64,000 bases of DNA from Aestuariivivens sediminis (GTDB lineage: Bacteria > Bacteroidota > Bacteroidia > Flavobacteriales > Flavobacteriaceae). Within the stretch, counting starts at the first letter, position 1. Each line of letters starts with the position of its first letter. A program made the position numbers and the translations under genes. The stretch lies in NCBI RefSeq assembly GCF_022662105.1, contig NZ_JAKMCP010000001.1:558001-622000 (forward strand). Direction: 5' to 3'. The notes beneath the pieces are model-generated. The model was not told the origin of the DNA. It did not search any database and worked only from the letters and a program-made list of their open reading frames with translations. Below are positions 28,352 through 36,361 of the stretch, one piece after another.

Positions 28352-30655
28352 ATGCTAAACACATTACTCACATGGTTCTTAATTATCATTTGTTTCTTTT
28401 CATGTACACAAAAAGAGTCCCAGGAGTCTCCCCGCACGTCTTATCTTGATTATGTAAACCCATTAATGGGAACCGATTCGGATTTTAGCTTGTCTAACGG
28501 GAATACTTATCCGGCCATTGCCACGCCTTGGGCTATGAATTTTTGGACCCCTCAAACCGCTAAGATGGGTGACGGTTGGACCTATAAATATGATGATAAA
28601 ACGATAAGAGGTATTAAACAGACCCATCAGCCAAGTCCATGGATTAACGATTACGCTGCCTTTTCAATGATGGCGGTTACCGGGAACTTAAAATACAAGG
28701 AAGATGATCGTGCCTCTTATTTCTCTCATAAAGCTGAAATAGTAAAGCCCAATCATTACAGCGTATATTTAGCGGATTATGATGTAACTGCCGAGGTTTC
28801 CCCAACGGAGCGTGCGGCCCATTTTAAATTCACTTTTCCAGAAGCCGATTCATCCTATATTTTACTCGATGCCTTCTTTAAGGGTTCCTGGGTTAAGATC
28901 CTTCCCGAGGAGCGCAAAATTGTAGGATTCTGTCGAAATAATAGTGGTGGCGTTCCCGATAATTTTCACAATTATTTTGTAGCACAATTCGATAAGGACT
29001 TTGACCTTACCCATACCTGGGGCGATGATTGGACGCTCATGGAGAACTCCACTGAAAACAAGGGCCAACATGTTGGAGCCATTATTGGCTTTTCAACCAC
29101 AAAAGGAGAACAGGTCCATGTTAAAGTGGCATCATCGTTTATAAGTATGGAGCAGGCTGAATTGAATTTAAAATCGGAAATAGGAAAGGACACCTTTGAA
29201 GATACAAAAGAAAAAGCACGATTGGCCTGGGAAAAAGAATTGAACAGGATCCAAATTGAAGATGACAATATTGATCATATTAGAACCTTTTATTCGTGCC
29301 TGTACCGCGTCCTATTGTTTCCGAGGAAATTTTATGAATACGACACTGACGGAAACATCGTTCATTACAGTCCATACAATGGCAAAGTTCTACCGGGCTA
29401 CATGTTTACGGATAACGGTTTTTGGGACACCTTTAGGGCGGTGTTCCCATTTTTCAATTTAATGTATCCCGAATTGAATAGTCAAATCATGGAAGGTCTC
29501 GCAAACACCTACAAAGAATCGGGTTGGCTGCCGGAATGGGCAAGTCCCGGACATCGTGACTGTATGATTGGCTCCAACTCCGCGCCAATAATTGCTGATG
29601 CCTATTTAAAGGGCCATGTGAAGGAAAAAGATATTGAAGTCCTATTCGAAGCGATTTTAAAAAATGCCAGAGTCTCTGAAGGGCGTCCCGTAAATTCTGT
29701 AGGTCGGGAAGGGCTGGATTACTATAATTCACTGGGTTATGTTCCCTATAACGTGGGCATTAAAGAGAATGCTGCAAGAACATTGGAATACGCCTATGCC
29801 GATTTCACCATAGCTAAAATGGCAGATAAACTTGGGAAGCATGACATCGCAAACAGGTTTTATCAAAAATCGAAAAACTATGAAAACCTCTTTGATGCCT
29901 CGACCAACCTCATGCGGGGTAAAAATGAAAACGGCCATTTTCAAAAGCCATTTAATCCTTTAAAATGGGGGGATGCCTTTACAGAAGGAAATAGTTTGCA
30001 CTACACTTGGTCTGTATTTCATGATATACAAGGGTTAATAGATTTGATGGGAGGCCAAGCTAATTTCATTTCAAAATTGGATGAGGTATTTTCCATGCCT
30101 CCGGATTTTGATAATTCCTATTATGGATTTACCATACATGAAATACGTGAAATGCAAATTGCCAATATGGGGAATTATGCCCATGGCAATCAACCCATTC
30201 AGCATATGATCTATTTATACAATTATGCTAGTGCCTCATTCAAAGCACAGGAAAAAATAAGAGACGTTTTGACCAAGTTATATAGTGCCACTCCAGACGG
30301 CTATTGTGGTGATGAAGATAATGGCCAGACATCGGCATGGTATGTGTTCAGTTCCATTGGGTTTTATCCCGTTACTCCGGGAGTAAATCAATATGTTATG
30401 GGCGCTCCCCTATTTAAAAAAGCTACACTCTCTCTAGAAAACGGTAATACGTTTACCATTTCTGCCCCTACCAACAGTTCGAAAAACATGTATATCAATA
30501 CGGTTAGGCTTAACGGAACGCCATGGAACAATAGCTATATTGATTTTGAGACCATTCAAAATGGGGGTGAAGTTGAATTTGAAATGAAGGACACGCCTAA
30601 TAAGGCATGGGCAAACAAACTTGAAAACACGCCCTTTTCAATGAGTAAAGAATAA
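28352..30655 (+). CDS. GH92 family protein with Gln replacing the general-acid Glu; lipoprotein
   Basis: This third GH92 (767 residues, lipobox ICFFSC, Cys18) has the family start YVNPLMGTDSDFSLSNGNTYP and the base-region motif GDEDNGQTSAW. At the general-acid position the sequence is YAHGNQPIQH, so Gln614 (codon CAA at 30191) stands where GH92 copies at 7294 and 14786 have Glu in YAHGNEPSHH. A Cellulosimicrobium GH92 with the same change is known to cleave mannose-1-phospho-6-mannose, where a phosphate leaving group needs no general acid. I infer possible mannosyl-phosphodiesterase activity or a different substrate. Membership of GH92 is firm; activity is not. Confidence 0.88.
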   Translation: MLNTLLTWFLIIICFFSCTQKESQESPRTSYLDYVNPLMGTDSDFSLSNGNTYPAIATPWAMNFWTPQTAKMGDGWTYKYDDKTIRGIKQTHQPSPWINDYAAFSMMAVTGNLKYKEDDRASYFSHKAEIVKPNHYSVYLADYDVTAEVSPTERAAHFKFTFPEADSSYILLDAFFKGSWVKILPEERKIVGFCRNNSGGVPDNFHNYFVAQFDKDFDLTHTWGDDWTLMENSTENKGQHVGAIIGFSTTKGEQVHVKVASSFISMEQAELNLKSEIGKDTFEDTKEKARLAWEKELNRIQIEDDNIDHIRTFYSCLYRVLLFPRKFYEYDTDGNIVHYSPYNGKVLPGYMFTDNGFWDTFRAVFPFFNLMYPELNSQIMEGLANTYKESGWLPEWASPGHRDCMIGSNSAPIIADAYLKGHVKEKDIEVLFEAILKNARVSEGRPVNSVGREGLDYYNSLGYVPYNVGIKENAARTLEYAYADFTIAKMADKLGKHDIANRFYQKSKNYENLFDASTNLMRGKNENGHFQKPFNPLKWGDAFTEGNSLHYTWSVFHDIQGLIDLMGGQANFISKLDEVFSMPPDFDNSYYGFTIHEIREMQIANMGNYAHGNQPIQHMIYLYNYASASFKAQEKIRDVLTKLYSATPDGYCGDEDNGQTSAWYVFSSIGFYPVTPGVNQYVMGAPLFKKATLSLENGNTFTISAPTNSSKNMYINTVRLNGTPWNNSYIDFETIQNGGEVEFEMKDTPNKAWANKLENTPFSMSKE

Positions 30656-30709
30656 AAATTAGTTTAGAAGACCGGTTCTGACCGATCGCTATATCATCAG
30701 TACATTTAA

Positions 30710-32350
30710 ATGAAAAGTGTTGTACTCTTTTTTCTGCTTTTAGTAGCAAATGGATCATTTGCTCAATTATGGCTTGTAGATCCCTTACAGGCTATTTATC
30801 CGGACGTGAATGACCTAAGTCATTTTAGGCCAAAACTGAAACAGGACGTTGTAATCGGTGGTTTGGCAGATGTGCATTTACTGTTAAAAATCCCCATTGG
30901 AGAAACATTTACGGTTACCGCATCAAAAAATGGTGAAGCGTTAGAAGGTGTATGGAGCGAGCTCATTGATGTTCCTGTGGAACAAAATACAGGAATAGAT
31001 AGCCGTACCGAACAATATTTAAATAAAACAAATCCTTTTGTAATCCGCAGGGCTCCATTTCAGATATTTGAAGTTATTAGTCCACTGTCCCATCGGGTAT
31101 TGACCAGTAAATCGACTTTTTCTGCATTACGTTTAGCCCTTCCGCCTTCCATGATTTCGGAAAAAGGAATTCACAAAATTGATATTCAGGTGCGGTCAAA
31201 ATCAGTTCAGGGCACCGCTCGTTTTAAAATAAAGGTTCATCCTGTAGTGCTTCCAACCTTAGCTGATAGCCAGTTTTTCTATACCAATTGGTTTAATTTA
31301 AATCAAATGGAAAAGCAGCACGATCTCATTCGGTGGTCTGAACCATGGTTTACTATGTTGAGAAAATATGCTAAACTCATGGCCCACGGCAGACAAAATT
31401 CCATTACCATTCCTCATGAACTTCTAAAATATGACCATGGGAACTTTGTTATTGAAGACGCTAAAATGAAACGGTATATCCATATATTTAAAAGTGAAGG
31501 ATTTAAATATTTTGAAGCACCACACCTCATGTACCGAGGCGATAATGATGATTGGAGTGACCCTGAGTTAAAGGTTATTTTAACAAAAAAGGGCTATTAT
31601 TCTGAAAATGGTAAAAATGATATTGAAGCCATAATAAGTGTCATTTATGATTTTGTGAAATCCAATCACTTAGAAAAAAACTGGTTACAGCATATTGCTG
31701 ATGAACCCACTTCAAATAATGCAGCCTGCTATAAAGATGTTGCCGAACAAATAAAAAGCCTGTTTCCCGAAGTCAGGATTATGGAAGCGACCAATGACAG
31801 GGATGGTTTGGTGGGAGCCATAGATATTTGGTGCCCCCTAATAAATGATTTTCAAGACAACGAATCTTTTTTTAGAGAACGGGAAAAACAAAATGAAAAA
31901 GTTTTGGTATATACCTGTTTGATACCGGGTGGTCAATGGCTAAACAGAACTCTGGATATGGAACGTTTACGACAGGTATACTTTGGTTGGGGTGCTGCTT
32001 TTTATAACACCGGTGGGTATTTGCACTGGGGCTTGAATCAATATCAATCCGATCCTTTTACACAAAGTGTGGTACATCATCCTTCTCCCGCAGCAACTGC
32101 AAATAATTTTTTGCCCGCTGGAGATACCCATATCATTTATCCCGGAACAAACGGACCGCTTTCGTCCATACGCTTTGAAGCCCATCGTATGGGTTGTGAA
32201 GACTATGATCTTCTGCAACTGTTAAAACAAAAGCAATCTCATAACTATGATAAGATTATAAAAAAATTGTTTAAAAGCTATACCGACTATAATTTATCAA
32301 TAGCAGATTACAGAAGGACCAAAAAGAAACTCATAAATTCCATAAAATAA
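30710..32350 (+). CDS. DUF4091/GH123-like secreted protein
   Basis: The 546-residue protein has a cleavable signal peptide (about 1-19, ending SFAQ). The N-terminal beta region is followed by a barrel of the DUF4091 type, which includes the GH123 beta-N-acetylgalactosaminidases. The sequence HIADEPTS (Asp331-Glu332) fits the Asp-Glu pair that in GH123 orients the N-acetyl group and supplies the acid. TGGYLHWGLNQY near the C-terminus is also typical. I infer a periplasmic hexosaminidase acting on the same glycan. The family is broad, so GH123 activity is not certain. The next gene, a GH29, starts 13 bp later. Confidence 0.7.
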   Translation: MKSVVLFFLLLVANGSFAQLWLVDPLQAIYPDVNDLSHFRPKLKQDVVIGGLADVHLLLKIPIGETFTVTASKNGEALEGVWSELIDVPVEQNTGIDSRTEQYLNKTNPFVIRRAPFQIFEVISPLSHRVLTSKSTFSALRLALPPSMISEKGIHKIDIQVRSKSVQGTARFKIKVHPVVLPTLADSQFFYTNWFNLNQMEKQHDLIRWSEPWFTMLRKYAKLMAHGRQNSITIPHELLKYDHGNFVIEDAKMKRYIHIFKSEGFKYFEAPHLMYRGDNDDWSDPELKVILTKKGYYSENGKNDIEAIISVIYDFVKSNHLEKNWLQHIADEPTSNNAACYKDVAEQIKSLFPEVRIMEATNDRDGLVGAIDIWCPLINDFQDNESFFREREKQNEKVLVYTCLIPGGQWLNRTLDMERLRQVYFGWGAAFYNTGGYLHWGLNQYQSDPFTQSVVHHPSPAATANNFLPAGDTHIIYPGTNGPLSSIRFEAHRMGCEDYDLLQLLKQKQSHNYDKIIKKLFKSYTDYNLSIADYRRTKKKLINSIK

Positions 32351-32363
32351 CAACATTACAGTT

Positions 32364-33860
32364 ATGACCTTTTATAGCAAGCCATTTTTAAGCCTCATTA
32401 TCGCTCTCATATTCACTCAAAATGTGGTTTTGGCCCAGGCCATTTATGAAGACGAACGGTATGTCCCCGAAACGGATCCCTTGGTTATAAAAAAATTAGA
32501 ACAATGGCAAGGATTGAAGTTTGGGCTGCTCATGCACTGGGGGACCTACAGTCAATGGGGAATAGTTGAATCCTGGTCCTTATGCCCTGAAGAATACGGT
32601 TGGTGTGAACGTAAAAAAGGCCGTAATCCTCAAAATTATTTTGCCTATAAACAAGAATATGAAGCCCTTCAAACTACCTTTAATCCAGTGAAATTCGATC
32701 CGGATAAATGGGCCAGGGCTGCAAAAAATGCGGGAATGAAATATGTTGTATTCACCACCAAACACCATGACGGGTTTTGTATGTTTGATTCAAAATACAC
32801 CGATTATAAAATCACATCGCCTAACACCCCATTCTCATCACATCCAAAAGCCAATATTGCTAAAGAAATTTTTAAAGCCTTCAGAGGGGAAGGATTATGG
32901 ACCGGCGCTTATTTCTCCAAACCAGATTGGAACGTAAAAAGTTATTGGGATCCCTACTTTCCACCCAAGGATAGAAACGTCAACTATTCCCCGACCGACT
33001 ATCCCAAAAAATGGAATGCGTATGTTGAATTTACCCATAATCAAATCCTGGAATTAATGACCGATTACGGGAAAATGGATATCCTGTGGCTGGATGGTGG
33101 CTGGGTTGCTAAAACACCAAAAGCTGAAATTAATGAATGGTATAAACACACCATTTCTAATACATCAGACGGTTATTTAAAACACCGGATTGTAAATCAG
33201 GATATAAAAATGGATGCCTTAGTGGATAAGGTTCGTGAAAAGCAGCCCGGTTTAATCGTAGTGGACAGGGCCGTCCATGGAAAAAATCAAAATTATTTAA
33301 CTCCTGAAAATCGCGTTCCGGAAAAAACCTTGCCTTACCCATGGGAATCCTGCATTATTTCGGGAGGTGGCTGGTCCTACACACCAAACGCATCCTATAT
33401 GAGCGGTAAGGAAGGCATCCACATGCTCGTTGACATTGTTGCAAAAGGCGGCAATTTATTGTTAAATATTGCACCAAGTCCTGAGGGTGAATGGCAACAG
33501 GGTGCCTATGAGCTCTTAAAGGAATATGGCGATTGGATGACGGTTAACAGCAGTGCCATTTACAATACCGCACCCATTTCCCCCTATAAGGAAAACAATA
33601 TTTGCATGACCCAAAATAAAGACGGGAATGTCTTTTTAATCTATTTGGCCAGAGAAGGAGAAGACAGGGTCCCATCAGAAATTGTTATTAAATCCATAAA
33701 TCCCAAAACAGGGACGCAGATTCGTATGTTGGGATCTAAAAAGAATTTAAAATGGAAAAAACTCAATGAGGGTTTCAAAATAATAATCCCTGAATCGCTG
33801 CAAAACATGCCAACTTGCAAATATGCATGGACATTTAAAATTAACGAACTCGAATCATAA
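32364..33860 (+). CDS. GH29 alpha-L-fucosidase
   Basis: GH29 enzymes release alpha-L-fucose with retention. This 498-residue protein has a signal peptide (about 1-25, VVLAQA) and a typical catalytic domain: GLLMHWGTYS, YVVFTTKHHDGFCMFDSKY, and ILWLDGGW with the predicted nucleophile Asp244. A beta-sandwich closes the protein (KINELES end). It resembles broad-specificity GH29-A enzymes more than the 1,3/1,4-specific group. It is the first of four GH29 genes in the locus and lies between the GH123-like and an unassigned barrel gene. Which fucose linkage it cuts cannot be told. Confidence 0.92.
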   Translation: MTFYSKPFLSLIIALIFTQNVVLAQAIYEDERYVPETDPLVIKKLEQWQGLKFGLLMHWGTYSQWGIVESWSLCPEEYGWCERKKGRNPQNYFAYKQEYEALQTTFNPVKFDPDKWARAAKNAGMKYVVFTTKHHDGFCMFDSKYTDYKITSPNTPFSSHPKANIAKEIFKAFRGEGLWTGAYFSKPDWNVKSYWDPYFPPKDRNVNYSPTDYPKKWNAYVEFTHNQILELMTDYGKMDILWLDGGWVAKTPKAEINEWYKHTISNTSDGYLKHRIVNQDIKMDALVDKVREKQPGLIVVDRAVHGKNQNYLTPENRVPEKTLPYPWESCIISGGGWSYTPNASYMSGKEGIHMLVDIVAKGGNLLLNIAPSPEGEWQQGAYELLKEYGDWMTVNSSAIYNTAPISPYKENNICMTQNKDGNVFLIYLAREGEDRVPSEIVIKSINPKTGTQIRMLGSKKNLKWKKLNEGFKIIIPESLQNMPTCKYAWTFKINELES

Positions 33861-33892
33861 ATAATTCAGGCGCCTTTAAACGAATTTTCGAC

Positions 33893-36340
33893 ATGACATT
33901 AATCAAATTTTTAAGACTCTCTCTGCTAAGCTTAAACATGGTTTGGTGTTCTTGTACGGATCAAAATTTAGAATTAACTTCTAAAAATGACACGCTGAAA
34001 TTGGAGTTTTATAAAAATGGCCGTTTTAAAAGCATCACGGATAACACTAACAGTAAGAATTATTTAGATACCACAGATCCATCATACTTGATGTCCATAA
34101 GAATGGATAGTGTCTTTCATTATCCCCATGCCATGGACATTCAAGAAGATATTATAAGCCTGCATTATGGCTCGTCTATGGTTGCAAAAATTAAATTTGA
34201 ATCCAAAGATGATTATTTCACCTTTGAACTAAAAGACATCCATGGTGCCGGACCACTCGATGTTATCACCTGGGGGCCATACCCCACTACGATTGGGGAA
34301 ACCATTGGGGAAACTATAGGTGTGGTTCGTAACCATGACTTCGCCCTGGGCATTCAAGCATTAAATCTTAAAACTTTAGGAGGGTTTCCCTATAACGATA
34401 ATGACTGCATGCCCGAGTTTGATGTTTTTTCCCAAGACGATATTACAAATATCAACTCAAATGACAAACCCCATGTTTTATATAGGATTGAAGCGGCAAA
34501 ACCGACACCTAATGGATCCAGCTTACAAACATATTGCAGAAATCGATATAAAGACCGCATCATTGAAAATTTAGGTCATGAGAAGTTTCTCGCTCCAAAA
34601 TATGATGACGGCGGCGTAATAGGTTCCAAAATTGCCTTTTTTGGAACAGCCTCAGATCAGGCATTGGAAACTATCGGTAGTATTGAAAAAGCCGAGGGAC
34701 TGCCCCATCCTACCAAAGATGGGAAGTGGATGAAGACCCTTCCGGAAGCATCGGCTTCCTACATCATCATGGACTTTGATCAAGACCACATAGATGACGC
34801 CATTGAGGTTACAAAAAAAGCAGGGTTAAAACACCTTTATCATTATGGGAAAACGTTTGAGAGCTGGGGGCATTTTCAATTATTTGAGGACCATTTCCCG
34901 GACGGCTATGACGGATTAAAAGCTTGTGTCGAAAAAGCAAAAGAACATGGAATATCTCTTGGGGTGCATACGCTGTCTAACTTTATAAGCACTAACGATC
35001 CCTATGTAACCCCTGTACCGGATAAAAGATTAGCGGAAGTCGGGCAATCTGTAATTCTTTCCGATTTAGACGCCCATCAGACAGAGATCCCCATTGCATC
35101 ACCCGAATTTTTCAATCAGTTTAAAAACAACAACTTAAGAACGGTTAGAATCAACGACGAACTTATTCGATATGGCGAGGTTAGCGAACGTCAGCCCTGG
35201 ATGTTGTTGGACTGCCAGAGAGGTGCCTTTAATACCAAAAGATCAGCACACCGTAAAGGGACCACCATTGCTAAATTATTGGATCATGCTTATAAGGTAT
35301 TTTTATCCAATACGGATTTAACACAAGAAATCTCTAAAAATATCGCCAACCTGTACAATACTACCGGATTAAGACAAATCTCATTTGATGGTCTGGAAGG
35401 CAACAAATCAACCGGTTTAGGTAACTATGGTGAGGCCATGATGCCCTATGTTTGGTATGCGCATTTAAACGACGACCTAAAAAACGGATTAATAATTGAC
35501 GCCAGTAGAACGACGCATTTTTTCTGGCATATTTATACCAGGATGAACTGGGGAGAACCATGGTATGCGGGTTTTCGAGAGAGTCAAACAGAATACCGTA
35601 TGAAAAATCAACCTTATTTCAGAAGAAATTTTATGCCAGGTATGTTAGGATGGTTTCAAATGACCCCAAAAATTAGCCTTGAGGACATCGAATGGATGTT
35701 GGCTCGTTCGGCGGCTTTTGATGCCGGATTTGCCTTTGTAACCTCTAAAGAAACCCTGAGTGCCCATGGGCAATCCGAAAACATTCTTGAGCTTGTCCAA
35801 CAATGGGAATCCGCAAGATTGAGTGGTGCCTTTCCAAAAGCTCTAAAACAAGAAATGGAAGATTTAAAAACGGAGTACCATCTTGAAATGATATCTGAAA
35901 ACAGTTGGCATCTCTTACCAACAAACATCGCCTCTTTTAGTCATACCAAAAAAGAGAAACAACCCGGAGAACCATTACATTCTTCCTTTAATTTTGACAA
36001 CCCCTTCAAAAAACAACCTTTGCAATTTACCATCAAATTATCTGAGTCCACTAGCTGTCGTAACATAATTATGGAGTTGGATAATTATAAAAAAATGGTT
36101 TTACCAATACCCTTGTCCCCTAATCAAATAGTACGATATGAAGGAGGTGATAAGCTGATCCTTTTTGACCAGCATTGGAACAAGATAAACACTGTGGCAT
36201 TGGAAGTCAGCGGCCTTGAAATCTCTAAAGGGAAACACACCTTAACGATAGATTGTGAATTCTTGGGTAATGACACATCCGAGATGAATATTGAACTAAA
36301 AACTCTAGGTAAACCTAAGGTATTAAGCAAAGTCCATTAG
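33893..36340 (+). CDS. Unassigned TIM-barrel-like lipoprotein, putative glycoside hydrolase
   Basis: I do not recognise this 815-residue protein as a known glycosidase family. It starts with a lipoprotein-type signal (NMVWCSC). The N-terminal ~280 residues look like a beta-sandwich as found before many glycosidase barrels. The middle part resembles a barrel: ASYIIMDFDQDHIDDAIEV, HYGKTFESWGHFQLFEDHFP, then RQISFDGLEGNKSTG, whose DGLE acids are candidate catalytic residues. A C-terminal beta domain follows. A 12-bp in-frame tandem repeat (34292-34315) encodes IGETIGET. It sits between GH29 and GH92 genes, so activity on the same glycan is inferred. Confidence 0.6.
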   Translation: MTLIKFLRLSLLSLNMVWCSCTDQNLELTSKNDTLKLEFYKNGRFKSITDNTNSKNYLDTTDPSYLMSIRMDSVFHYPHAMDIQEDIISLHYGSSMVAKIKFESKDDYFTFELKDIHGAGPLDVITWGPYPTTIGETIGETIGVVRNHDFALGIQALNLKTLGGFPYNDNDCMPEFDVFSQDDITNINSNDKPHVLYRIEAAKPTPNGSSLQTYCRNRYKDRIIENLGHEKFLAPKYDDGGVIGSKIAFFGTASDQALETIGSIEKAEGLPHPTKDGKWMKTLPEASASYIIMDFDQDHIDDAIEVTKKAGLKHLYHYGKTFESWGHFQLFEDHFPDGYDGLKACVEKAKEHGISLGVHTLSNFISTNDPYVTPVPDKRLAEVGQSVILSDLDAHQTEIPIASPEFFNQFKNNNLRTVRINDELIRYGEVSERQPWMLLDCQRGAFNTKRSAHRKGTTIAKLLDHAYKVFLSNTDLTQEISKNIANLYNTTGLRQISFDGLEGNKSTGLGNYGEAMMPYVWYAHLNDDLKNGLIIDASRTTHFFWHIYTRMNWGEPWYAGFRESQTEYRMKNQPYFRRNFMPGMLGWFQMTPKISLEDIEWMLARSAAFDAGFAFVTSKETLSAHGQSENILELVQQWESARLSGAFPKALKQEMEDLKTEYHLEMISENSWHLLPTNIASFSHTKKEKQPGEPLHSSFNFDNPFKKQPLQFTIKLSESTSCRNIIMELDNYKKMVLPIPLSPNQIVRYEGGDKLILFDQHWNKINTVALEVSGLEISKGKHTLTIDCEFLGNDTSEMNIELKTLGKPKVLSKVH

Positions 36341-36361
36341 TAAACTAATAAAAATTTCATT

